Of a DNA stretch of 30,315 nucleotides, positions 23,253 through 29,316 are shown one piece after another. Made by a program: the position numbers and the translations under genes. The notes beneath the pieces were generated by a model. It had not been told where the DNA came from. It worked only from the letters and a program-made list of their open reading frames with translations, and made no database searches. The stretch comes from a virus. The number at the start of each line of letters is the position of its first letter. Position 1 is the first letter of the stretch. The stretch lies in IMG/VR virus record IMGVR_UViG_3300025133_000438, positions 1 through 30,315 of that record. One strand, 5' to 3'.

Positions 23253-23927
23253 ATGTACGACAAAGATTATAATAAAATGATGAAGGCCAAAGCGAATTCA
23301 AAAGCCAAATCTAAAACAAAATCTAAACTTACGTCTAAGAAAAAAGCGACGGCTAAAAAGAAAATTGATCCTCGTTTAATGGAAGATAAGACTTCATCTA
23401 AAATCCCAAAGACTCCTAGAGAGAAGAAAATGTGGATTAGAGCACGTGAAATTGCTGTTAAGCAAAGTGGCGCTAAATCTGAGAAAGGGGTGCCATGGGA
23501 ACTTGTAACGACTATTTATAAAGATGCAAAAAAAGCAGATAAAATTCCACGCAAATCTGATGTTACATATGCAAAGAAAGATAAAGCTGCTGAAAGTTAT
23601 TACAAACCAGATGAGAAGAAATCCAAAGCCAAATCAAAAACTAAAAGCAAAGCTAAAGCTAAAGTTTCTGTCAAGAAAACAGTAGCTAAAAAAGCAGCTC
23701 CTAAAAAGAAAGACAAAGACTTCATCCAAAGCGCAGTTAAAGAAATGAAAGCCAAAGGGACTAAAGGCGCATTTTCTGCTAAAGCTAAGAAAGCTGGCGA
23801 TACAACATCTGAATATGCTAATAAAGTTCTTAAGAAGGGCAGTAAAGCCTCAGCTAAAACTAAGAAGCAGGCAGTTTTCGCTAAGAACATGATCGGAATC
23901 AGTAGAAAGAATAAGAAGAAGAAATAA
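23253..23927 (+). CDS. Lys-rich two-domain phage protein of unknown function
   Basis: The 224-residue product has a very basic N-terminus (Lys/Ser repeats, residues 9-38), then a folded segment with K-M-W-I-R-A-R-E-I-A ... W-E-L-V-T-T-I-Y-K (about 59-90). A histone-like K-S-K-A-K-S-K-T-K linker follows, then a C-terminal region with F-I-Q-S-A-V-K-E-M-K, Y-A-N-K-V-L-K and A-V-F-A-K-N-M (about 153-214). Both folded pieces resemble small stand-alone phage proteins found near lysis or tail genes. Here they seem fused by the basic linker. The charge suggests nucleic-acid binding, which is inference. AAAGGAAAGAAAA gives a good SD; the stop overlaps the endolysin start. Confidence 0.6.
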   Translation: MYDKDYNKMMKAKANSKAKSKTKSKLTSKKKATAKKKIDPRLMEDKTSSKIPKTPREKKMWIRAREIAVKQSGAKSEKGVPWELVTTIYKDAKKADKIPRKSDVTYAKKDKAAESYYKPDEKKSKAKSKTKSKAKAKVSVKKTVAKKAAPKKKDKDFIQSAVKEMKAKGTKGAFSAKAKKAGDTTSEYANKVLKKGSKASAKTKKQAVFAKNMIGISRKNKKKK

Positions 23928-24415
23928 TGGCTGATTTCAATGAAGCGTTTGACAAGATGATCGAGCTTGAGGGCGGTTATGTTAACGACTCATCGGATAC
24001 TGGCGGTGAGACTAAATTCGGACTGTCAAAAAAGACGTATCCAAATTTGAATATTCCCTCCCTCTCCATTGAACAGGCATATCAAATTTACCATGAGGAT
24101 TGGTGGCAGCCATTTCATTTATCCGAAATTTCATCCCAAGCTGTTGCGAACCAACTTTTTCATATAAATGTAAATGTAGGAACAAAAAACTCTACAAGAC
24201 TTATTCAAAGAGCGTTGCGCGCTATTTATAACTTAATTATTGATGACGATGGCATTATTGGTCCAGAAACTATTAAAGCCATCAATTCTGTGTGTATTGA
24301 CGAGAAACATGAATTTGGGCTTTTATGCTCACATAAGGCAGAAGTTGCAAACTATTACAGGAATCTAAATCGGCCGGAATATTTAAAAGGGTGGTTGAAT
24401 AGGATTTATAAATAG
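23927..24415 (+). CDS. Endolysin, glycoside hydrolase family 108
   Basis: The 162-residue protein has the GH108 signature near its start: the catalytic Glu is E15 in L-E-G-G-Y-V-N-D, followed by D-T-G-G-E-T-K-F-G-L. A second family region, D-D-G-I-I-G-P-E-T-I-K-A-I-N-S, lies near residue 110 in the part resembling the peptidoglycan-binding half. Members act as N-acetylmuramidases on peptidoglycan. No signal peptide or signal-anchor helix is present, so release through the holin that follows is expected. The start overlaps the stop of the preceding gene. Confidence 0.88.
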   Translation: MADFNEAFDKMIELEGGYVNDSSDTGGETKFGLSKKTYPNLNIPSLSIEQAYQIYHEDWWQPFHLSEISSQAVANQLFHINVNVGTKNSTRLIQRALRAIYNLIIDDDGIIGPETIKAINSVCIDEKHEFGLLCSHKAEVANYYRNLNRPEYLKGWLNRIYK

Positions 24416-24461
24416 TTACACGTGGAACAATGATTTATTTATAAACAGATAGGAAAATAAA

Positions 24462-24845
24462 ATGATAGAGTTGATTGGCGCAATTGGCGGGTTGGTTGTA
24501 CCGCCCGTATTTGATTTCATTAAGAAGAAGTTTTTAGGTTCAGATCAAGATTCACCTGAACGAACCCTCAGCACTCTGGCTGTTTCTAAGCCGGAACAGA
24601 TAGCCCCCTTTGTAGATGCTCAATCCAAGTTACTCGAGGCCAAGTCTAAATTCTTTAATAGAGATGTGATTGGTACTCCGAGTTTGTGGGTTGTGAATTT
24701 ACGTGCTTCTATTAGGCCTATATTCGTTGTTTTGTCGTTAGCTGCTCGTGTAGCTGGATGGGTATTTGATTGGGATTTAGACGATTCATTCACCATTCTA
24801 ATGGATGTTTGTATAAGTAGTTGGTTTGGGAGTAGATTAAAATGA
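24462..24845 (+). CDS. Holin, 3TM (gene-transfer-agent type)
   Basis: The 127-residue protein has an N-terminal hydrophobic segment (I-G-A-I-G-G-L-V-V-P-P-V), a polar middle, then S-L-W-V-V-N-L-R-A-S-I-R-P-I-F-V-V-L around residues 74-91 and a C-terminal hydrophobic segment ending W-F-G-S-R-L. This order and the R-x-x-x-R-P plus W-F-G-S-R elements fit the 3TM holin family first described in gene transfer agents. It follows the endolysin and would form the membrane lesions that release it. AGGAAAATAAA precedes the start. The end overlaps the next gene (ATGA). Confidence 0.75.
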   Translation: MIELIGAIGGLVVPPVFDFIKKKFLGSDQDSPERTLSTLAVSKPEQIAPFVDAQSKLLEAKSKFFNRDVIGTPSLWVVNLRASIRPIFVVLSLAARVAGWVFDWDLDDSFTILMDVCISSWFGSRLK

Positions 24846-25033
24846 TACAACAAAATATGGATTTAATTAATATTGGATTGGATGCGATTTTAACAGCTGG
24901 AGTTTTTGGCGTATTAGGGTATTTACTTAATCATCTTAGGAATTTAGTTCCTAGGCAAGAAATGGAAGCCCGAATAAAAATACTCGAGCTTCAGATTTGT
25001 TATTTAAAAGAAGTAGTGTCTAAAAAAGATTAA
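24842..25033 (+). CDS. Small one-TM lysis-region protein
   Basis: The 63-residue protein has one membrane segment (about residues 10-29, I-G-L-D-A-I-L-T-A-G-V-F-G-V-L-G-Y-L-L) and a charged, helical C-terminus with a likely coiled coil (R-Q-E-M-E-A-R-I-K-I-L-E-L-Q). Translation is coupled to the holin by ATGA. The layout fits an antiholin, second holin or i-spanin-like protein, but no family motif decides between them. No overlapping outer-membrane spanin with a lipobox is seen. Its stop lies tail-to-tail with the convergent zinc-ribbon gene. Confidence 0.6.
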   Translation: MIQQNMDLINIGLDAILTAGVFGVLGYLLNHLRNLVPRQEMEARIKILELQICYLKEVVSKKD

Positions 25034-25161
25034 TTGCATTTAAAGCAGGGCATACGTCGGATTAACCCTTCAGATTTATCTCTTCTAAACAGGGTATAGC
25101 GTGCGTCTTTGCAGACTTTGCATTTGTATTTGGTTTTAAATTTCTTTTCTTTTATTGTCAT
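25030..25161 (-). CDS. 43-aa zinc-ribbon protein
   Basis: This very short gene reads M-T-I-K-E-K-K-F-K-T at its start and carries two cysteine pairs, C-K-V-C (residues 14-17) and C-F-K-C (39-42), spaced like a minimal zinc ribbon. The remaining residues are mostly Lys and Arg, so binding to nucleic acid is plausible. Its ATG overlaps the SSB-like stop (TAATG), which implies coupled translation as the last gene of the leftward operon. Its own stop overlaps the end of the rightward lysis operon by four bases, with no terminator visible between the two. Confidence 0.65.
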   Translation of the reverse strand: MTIKEKKFKTKYKCKVCKDARYTLFRRDKSEGLIRRMPCFKCN

Positions 25162-25424
25162 TAGAATGGTATCTTATCGTCAACGAATTCTTTTTCTGCT
25201 GATTGAGGTTTCTTAAAGCCATCTTGTTTTTTGTTGTCTTCTATTTTGTAGAAGTTAACAAATCCATTCCACTCTGTGGCTACAGGAATACAATCTATCT
25301 TAGCAAAGACGCTTCCGTCTTCTTTTAAAAATAGCTTTCCCATGTTTTGATATCTGTTTTTTTCTTGACCGTCTTTCATGTATTTTCCGACGGTAGCAAC
25401 TATATTGTGTGTAACTTTTGTCAT
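25161..25424 (-). CDS. SSB-like single-stranded DNA-binding protein
   Basis: The 87-residue protein is beta-rich at the start (V-A-T-V-G-K-Y ... Y-Q-N-M-G-K-L-F-L ... V-F-A-K-I-D-C-I-P-V), compatible with a compact OB fold. It ends with D-D-K-I-P-F, almost the D-D-D-I-P-F tip that bacterial SSB proteins use to recruit repair and replication enzymes. It is much shorter than bacterial SSB (about 170 residues), as phage versions often are. GAGGTG lies about six bases upstream. With the exonuclease and RecT it makes a complete strand-annealing set. The fold is inferred; the tail is seen directly. Confidence 0.65.
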   Translation of the reverse strand: MTKVTHNIVATVGKYMKDGQEKNRYQNMGKLFLKEDGSVFAKIDCIPVATEWNGFVNFYKIEDNKKQDGFKKPQSAEKEFVDDKIPF

Positions 25425-25478
25425 TTTTTCACCTCTGTTTATATGTTGTGTATCAAGTGTTTACTACTACATAAAAAA

Positions 25479-25680
25479 GCTGTGAATAACATGTTGACCT
25501 TTGGGTCCTCGTTCCGCACGTCAGTTATACACAGCCTTACCCAATTATTATAGACCATGTGTACACAAATTTATACTTTGTGTAGCTGGATGACTCCGCA
25601 AGAATTTCTAGAGTTATCCACAGAAAACGCCTCCCTTAACAACAATAATAATATTAATAAGTAATATATTAATTTAATTA
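25479..25680. other. Candidate replication origin: DnaA-box cluster with AT-rich flank
   Basis: Three sequences match the DnaA-box consensus TTATNCACA: TTATTCACA on the minus strand (25481-25489), TTATACACA (25525-25533) and the perfect TTATCCACA (25614-25622). Each is embedded in GTTATNCACAG. The first two form an inverted repeat (25479-25490 with 25524-25535, 11 of 12 matching). A 10-bp palindrome TGTGTACACA lies at 25558-25567, and TTGTGTA occurs three times on either strand. From 25638 to 25680 the sequence is almost pure A/T, a plausible unwinding region. The stretch 25425-25677 has no convincing gene. A minus-strand TATAAT lies at 25547-25552, so the region may also drive the SSB-like gene. 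Confidence 0.55.
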
Positions 25681-26058
25681 TAAGTAAGAGTTATAAAGCT
25701 TTTTTAGAAGTCTCTTCTTTTGTCTTTTGGTTAATACGGTCATTATTTTACTTATTTCGCCATTTTGTTTCATCTTATGGATAATATGTTTCTCAAACTC
25801 ATAATAAAACGGCCGTTTAAGGCGCGTAGGCAACGAATCGATAATAAAAGCCATAGATTTAACGGATTTTATTTTGCGTTTAATGAGCGGCTTTAGAGGA
25901 GGAATTATTACTTTGAATTCTCTGCGCGAAAAACGAGATATAAATGAAACAATTTTACGCTCTATTTTCATGTCGCTTTTAGGCTTACTTTTTTTAATTG
26001 TCTTTGGCGGTTTTGGTTTTTTGTATATTAGGTTGTACATCTCTTCTTCAGTTATCAT
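25678..26058 (-). CDS. Basic protein with 33-residue helical repeats
   Basis: From ATG 26058 the product has 126 residues, with AAAGGAA six bases upstream. After a Lys/Pro-rich N-terminus (residues 13-29) it contains three in-register repeat units at 31-63, 64-96 and 97-126. Key positions are hydrophobic residues at unit positions 6, 9-10, 13 and 21-22. The same repeat builds the two genes upstream, but this copy is strongly basic where they are acidic. An in-frame ATG at 26148 has a strong SD inside a hairpin and would add 30 residues (see 26128-26160). No enzyme motif is present. The function is unknown; a protein- or nucleic-acid-binding solenoid is the simplest reading. Confidence 0.65.
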   Translation of the reverse strand: MITEEEMYNLIYKKPKPPKTIKKSKPKSDMKIERKIVSFISRFSRREFKVIIPPLKPLIKRKIKSVKSMAFIIDSLPTRLKRPFYYEFEKHIIHKMKQNGEISKIMTVLTKRQKKRLLKKLYNSYL

Positions 26059-26127
26059 GAAAATTCCTTTTTTGATACTTCGATGATATAGTAAGGGTGC
26101 GCAATGAATCTCTGTGCGACTACTTAG

Positions 26128-26160
26128 CTGGAGGGGGTTTTTAATCATTTCCCCCTCCGG
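26128..26160 (-). promoter_or_regulatory. Hairpin masking an SD and start codon
   Basis: On the minus-strand RNA, GGAGGGGG (complement of 26151-26158) pairs perfectly with CCCCCTCC (complement of 26130-26137). The loop holds the ATG at 26148. The stem therefore contains a very strong SD and the loop the start codon of the longer form of the repeat protein. No U-run follows on either strand, so it is not a standard terminator. Confidence 0.55.
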
Positions 26161-26169
26161 TTACTCTTG

Positions 26170-26694
26170 TTATAAATAATCGAATGGAAAGTCATCCGTG
26201 TATTTTTCTTTTTCTTCTGGGAATAAGTAGCACTCTAAATGTGAAAGTTCTTCCTTACATGAAACCACCTCAATCATAGAGTCATGAATTCTCTCAAGGA
26301 ATGCTTCTCTTTGTTCTTTTTCCAAGAACTCGATTATATTTACAATATCATCAGATGAACTCACCATATAGATTAAGTAGTCTACATACTCTTCGAATAA
26401 ATATTTCACTTCTTCATCGTCAAGACAAGACGTGATTAGATTGAAATCTTTGATGTTTGTAATTAACTTATCCATGTGGATGTCGAACATTTGAAAAATC
26501 AAAGCTCTTTCAGGCTTTTCAAATGATTTCATTAGCCTATAAAAGTCTTGTGATGTGTTAATTAACTTAGGTAAGTCATCCATTAACGTTTTTAGAAGGC
26601 TAACATTGCACTCTATTCTTTTTTGAGTGATGGCGTGCGCCTGCATTAACGAGCTTGTTTTATTCCCTTTGAATTTTTTTGTGTAAATAATCAT
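26170..26694 (-). CDS. Acidic protein with four 33-residue helical repeats
   Basis: The 174-residue protein has a short basic start (residues 5-12) and then repeats at 46-78, 79-111, 112-144 and a partial one at 145-174. Each unit has the pattern small/polar-x-x-x-D-F/I, hydrophobic at 9-10, L or F at 13, E-E/E-x-Q near 16-17 and hydrophobic at 21-22. This fits two helices per unit stacked into a solenoid. The sequence is not ankyrin (no G-x-T-P-L-H) or TPR (no W-L-G-Y-A-F-A-P pattern). The end is very acidic (Y-T-D-D-F-P-F-D). AAGGGAAACAAA precedes the start; the upstream paralogue ends ten bases away. The function is unknown. Confidence 0.65.
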   Translation of the reverse strand: MIIYTKKFKGNKTSSLMQAHAITQKRIECNVSLLKTLMDDLPKLINTSQDFYRLMKSFEKPERALIFQMFDIHMDKLITNIKDFNLITSCLDDEEVKYLFEEYVDYLIYMVSSSDDIVNIIEFLEKEQREAFLERIHDSMIEVVSCKEELSHLECYLFPEEKEKYTDDFPFDYL

Positions 26695-26704
26695 TTTGTT
26701 TCCC

Positions 26705-27040
26705 TTATAAATGGCTAATTAATAATTTATCGGCATGGTTAGATAAGAAAAAAGTTTTGTTCTCTTCGCTCATCACCTTCAACGCATAAATTGCGTCCTT
26801 GCTATCTCCTATAACATATCTAAACAGGCTAGACATATCTAAAAATATTAAATCTCTAATAACTTTTCCAAAGCATTTTGTTATTATATAAAAGTCATAT
26901 AAGCAACTGATATAATCTGGTATGACTTCTCTGATTTCCTCGAACAAACTTTCTTTTTCATCTTCTGAAAGTATCTCAAGAAATTTAGCTATTTGCATCG
27001 GGTTATTTAGTATATTAAAAATTTGAACGTTTCTATCCAT
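26705..27040 (-). CDS. Acidic protein with three 33-residue helical repeats
   Basis: The 111-residue protein consists almost entirely of repeat units at residues 12-44, 45-77 and 78-111, of the same family as the two genes downstream. The third unit is one residue longer. Net charge is negative. Unit starts carry N-N-P-M-Q-I, S-C-L-Y-D-F and G-D-S-K-D-A. No cysteine cluster, membrane segment or catalytic motif is seen. AAGGATAAAAACC lies before the ATG, and the start overlaps the end of the membrane-protein gene by eight bases, so it is co-translated in the early operon. The function is unknown. Confidence 0.65.
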   Translation of the reverse strand: MDRNVQIFNILNNPMQIAKFLEILSEDEKESLFEEIREVIPDYISCLYDFYIITKCFGKVIRDLIFLDMSSLFRYVIGDSKDAIYALKVMSEENKTFFLSNHADKLLISHL

Positions 27041-27287
27041 GGTTTTTATCCTTTATTTGTTTTGTAATTCTTACACGGGTCGGGAATGGAAACATAGGAG
27101 AGGATGCGGGAGAATAGCATTCCCAATATTGGTTATCATCAGGCGAAATCTGATCGGCTATGAAGCCTAGTCCAAAAAACATCACAACCACCAATAATGT
27201 TGCTGGAAAATCACACAAAAAGCCACGACAATAAAGAAGCACTATAGCAGCAGTCCATATTGAAAATATGATTATAAGTATACACAT
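27033..27287 (-). CDS. Small membrane protein with two TM segments
   Basis: The 84-residue product has two hydrophobic segments at residues 2-19 (I-L-I-I-I-F-S-I-W-T-A-A-I-V-L-L) and about 28-46 (A-T-L-L-V-V-V-M-F-F-G-L-G-F-I-A), followed by a polar C-terminal tail of about 38 residues. The first segment could also be a signal sequence. Its start lies three bases after the RecT stop and has AAGGATGATTAACAA upstream, which comes from the end of recT. It is unrecognised. Early phage membrane proteins of this kind include superinfection-exclusion factors, but nothing here proves that. Confidence 0.6.
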   Translation of the reverse strand: MCILIIIFSIWTAAIVLLYCRGFLCDFPATLLVVVMFFGLGFIADQISPDDNQYWECYSPASSPMFPFPTRVRITKQIKDKNHG

Positions 27288-27290
27288 TTG

Positions 27291-28058
27291 TTAATCATCC
27301 TTGTTCTGTAGTTCTTTTAAAATCTCTTCGCTTTGAGTCTTTGGCTCTTCTATTGCCATTACTTCTTCAGGTTCTATTACTAATTCGTTTCTTTGGTCTC
27401 CTCTTTCTGCTTGTTCATCTAGGTTAACTGCTTTTTGTATTTCAATTGAGACTGGCAAGTACTTAAAAAGTCTTCTTATGACAGTCTTTCTAGCCATCTC
27501 TTCGTAATCTGTTACCCACGGCCCGCTGCGTCCTGACTTTGATCTAGCTCTAATCTTATCTACATCTCTTTTAGACATGACCTCAATTTGATGTGAACCA
27601 TCTTTAAGTCTAGCCACTCCGTAGACTGCAACTATTTCACCTTCTTCTTCTAAGGTTGGTACATGTATTAGATTTTCTTTTAATCCATATTCAAATCTAA
27701 ATTCATCATTTGCATGAACCACATGCGCGCTAAGTGATAGAAGTTTGTCTGAACGTCTAACTAAGTCAAGCATTCCTCTATAACCAATCATGAATTGGCA
27801 TTGAGTTCCATAAGGAATTAGATATGCATGACCTAATGTGCTGCCTGGTTCTAATCCAAGCTGCGAACACTGAATAACACTTCCTAGTAATGATTTTGGG
27901 TCGCATTGCATTAGCTTTGGATTCTTTCTGAATTCGGTTAAACAGATACGTAACATTCTGTCTGCCGTTAAATGTTTCGGCAAAGCTGCCATGATTTGCT
28001 TTTTCTGAGAATCAAGCAATCCTGAGATTGTATTCTTTGCTTCTGATAGTTCTTTCAT
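27291..28058 (-). CDS. recT: RecT-family single-strand annealing protein
   Basis: The 255-residue protein carries the RecT core: C-S-Q-L-G-L-E-P, G-H-A-Y-L-I-P-Y-G, F-M-I-G-Y-R-G-M-L-D-L-V-R-R, and near the C-terminus R-S-G-P-W-V-T-D-Y-E-E-M-A-R-K-T-V-I-R-R-L. It anneals complementary strands exposed by the partner exonuclease. I chose ATG 28058: it has GGAG eight bases upstream, forms an ATGA overlap with the preceding gene, and gives the usual M-K-E-L start. An upstream ATG at 28127 would add 23 unlikely residues. The C-terminus (about 215-255) is acidic and flexible, as in many relatives. Confidence 0.93.
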   Translation of the reverse strand: MKELSEAKNTISGLLDSQKKQIMAALPKHLTADRMLRICLTEFRKNPKLMQCDPKSLLGSVIQCSQLGLEPGSTLGHAYLIPYGTQCQFMIGYRGMLDLVRRSDKLLSLSAHVVHANDEFRFEYGLKENLIHVPTLEEEGEIVAVYGVARLKDGSHQIEVMSKRDVDKIRARSKSGRSGPWVTDYEEMARKTVIRRLFKYLPVSIEIQKAVNLDEQAERGDQRNELVIEPEEVMAIEEPKTQSEEILKELQNKDD

Positions 28059-28270
28059 TTTTTTTGCTCCATGAGTTTTTCTAGTTCTTTGTGTTTTGCA
28101 GTTAGTGATTTTATTCCATGTAAGCACAGTTTATGTAACTTTGTGTGACCGAGGATGCACTCTTCTAGTTCCTTTATACGATCAGATAAGAGGTTAGTAC
28201 AATTTTTTTGTTCATGTGTAGTTTGGTTTATGGTATCGATATATTGCATCATAAGTTTTTTAGTTCTCAT
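28055..28270 (-). CDS. 71-aa coiled-coil protein before recT
   Basis: The product is helical throughout, with heptad-like Leu/Ile spacing (L-L-S-D-R-I-K-E-L-E-E-C-I-L, residues 27-40, and L-T-A-K-H-K-E-L-E-K-L-M-E-Q-K near the end). It has a basic start and two to three Cys/His residues without a clear metal site. A consensus promoter lies about 30 bases upstream (28299-28326), making this the first gene of an internal transcript. The stop overlaps the recT start (ATGA). Its SD (GAGGGA) is somewhat far from ATG 28270. No family is recognised. Confidence 0.55.
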   Translation of the reverse strand: MRTKKLMMQYIDTINQTTHEQKNCTNLLSDRIKELEECILGHTKLHKLCLHGIKSLTAKHKELEKLMEQKK

Positions 28271-28298
28271 TTTTTTTGTTCCCTCATTAAGTAAGTAA

Positions 28299-28326
28299 AT
28301 TATAACATGGTGTGTAGTTTTGTCAA
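28299..28326 (-). promoter_or_regulatory. Internal early promoter (consensus)
   Basis: On the minus strand, TTGACA (28326-28321) and TATAAT (28304-28299) are both perfect and 16 bases apart, and TGT before the -10 makes it an extended -10. It would start the transcript for the coiled-coil gene, recT and everything downstream. It has no copy of the operator motif found at 30137-30203. Confidence 0.85.
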
Positions 28327-28331
28327 TTCAT

Positions 28332-29246
28332 TTATTCCTTTTTCTTCTTTATTAGTAGGTTTCTGTTTGGCTTGTATTTTGAAAATTGCTTGTGAATATC
28401 CGGGTGCTCTGCTTTTAGCTTTATCAAATCCACACTGTTACGTCCACTATGTTTAGCAGTTGCAATCACTTCGCCAAACCCGTCGACTAAACTTTGTGAG
28501 TCTTTCATGTATTTTAATATCTCCAGCTTTATGGCTCTTTCTTCTTGAGTTAAGAGCTTTATTTCTTGTTTTATCGTTATCGCTTTATCAATTAATATTT
28601 CTATTTCCAAATCAGCTATCTTAATGTCATCTAATTCATTCTGACTCCAGATATTAGATGCTTCTTTGTATGTGCTAGGGTCAGGTGGATTGTTTTTTAA
28701 AACATGGTTGTTCCAAAAGCTCATCTCATGGCTAATCAATTCCTCTTCTAATTTCTTGTCTCTGAGTATCGTATATATACGAAAGTCATTGCCTCCTATT
28801 AAGACTGCTATGTCCGCAGAATCTGCATCTAATACAGCCATATAGTGCGCACACTGTATGAGGTATTCTTTTGGTACTCGGCCATTAGGAGCGTCTCCCC
28901 ATTTTTTATCGCTGTATTGACTACATGTTTTTATTTCTACTATTTTTTTCTTAGAGGGGATGTAACCATCAAGGTTAGCCAACATAAATGAATGCTCAGG
29001 ATGTATAAATGTTTCTAAGTCTGTCTCAACTTTGTCTTTAGTTCGAGTTTCGTATTCTTGAATTAAGATAGGCTCTAATAGGTTTCCGAAGTAAGTAAAA
29101 TTATTTCCTTCGAATTCTTCGGATTCTCCTTTTTTGTCTAGATAGACATCTAGTGGAGTGCGGTAGTCTGATTGTGCTAGAACGGAGGCGGCATCACTAC
29201 CGCCTATACCGTTTTGTCTTTGTTGTCGCTGTTCTTGCGTTAACAT
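28332..29246 (-). CDS. YqaJ / lambda-exonuclease family 5'-3' exonuclease
   Basis: The 304-residue protein has the family start G-I-G-G-S-D-A-A (residues 13-20), then E58 in L-L-E-P, D93 in N-L-D-G-Y, the E104-x-K106 pair in V-E-I-K-T-C and Q131 in I-Q-C-A-H-Y-M. These are the metal-binding and catalytic residues of the PD-(D/E)xK exonucleases that degrade one strand of double-stranded DNA ends. It pairs with RecT downstream as lambda Exo pairs with Bet. AAGGAAGGAACC gives a strong SD. Because a strong promoter lies just after its stop, exonuclease and recT can be expressed at different levels. Confidence 0.92.
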   Translation of the reverse strand: MLTQEQRQQRQNGIGGSDAASVLAQSDYRTPLDVYLDKKGESEEFEGNNFTYFGNLLEPILIQEYETRTKDKVETDLETFIHPEHSFMLANLDGYIPSKKKIVEIKTCSQYSDKKWGDAPNGRVPKEYLIQCAHYMAVLDADSADIAVLIGGNDFRIYTILRDKKLEEELISHEMSFWNNHVLKNNPPDPSTYKEASNIWSQNELDDIKIADLEIEILIDKAITIKQEIKLLTQEERAIKLEILKYMKDSQSLVDGFGEVIATAKHSGRNSVDLIKLKAEHPDIHKQFSKYKPNRNLLIKKKKE

Positions 29247-29262
29247 GGTTCCTTCCTTTTTT

Positions 29263-29316
29263 TTATTTAAATATCATTAAGAGTATGATGATTAGTAGTA
29301 GGGTGGTTACACTCAT
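29263..29316 (-). CDS. 17-aa hydrophobic peptide
   Basis: The peptide reads M-S-V-T-T-L-L-L-I-I-I-L-L-M-I-F-K, a near-pure membrane segment. Its ATG overlaps the preceding stop (ATGA), and GGAG lies eight bases upstream. It fills the only gap between the 104-aa gene and the exonuclease gene. Translational coupling and a clean SD argue that it is made, though so short a frame can occur by chance in T-rich DNA. A tiny membrane toxin-like or regulatory peptide is possible. Confidence 0.4.
   Translation of the reverse strand: MSVTTLLLIIILLMIFK

Noticed and set aside
25461-25470. TTACTACTAC shared with 30217-30226
   Set aside because: A short simple-sequence match in AT-rich DNA without a shared position relative to promoters; likely chance.
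25347-25553. Plus-strand frame across the SSB-like gene and origin region
   Set aside because: It overlaps the SSB-like gene antisense, runs through the DnaA boxes and has no SD.
26128-26160. GC-rich hairpin as a rho-independent terminator
   Set aside because: No U-run follows the stem on either strand; the stem instead covers an SD and start codon.
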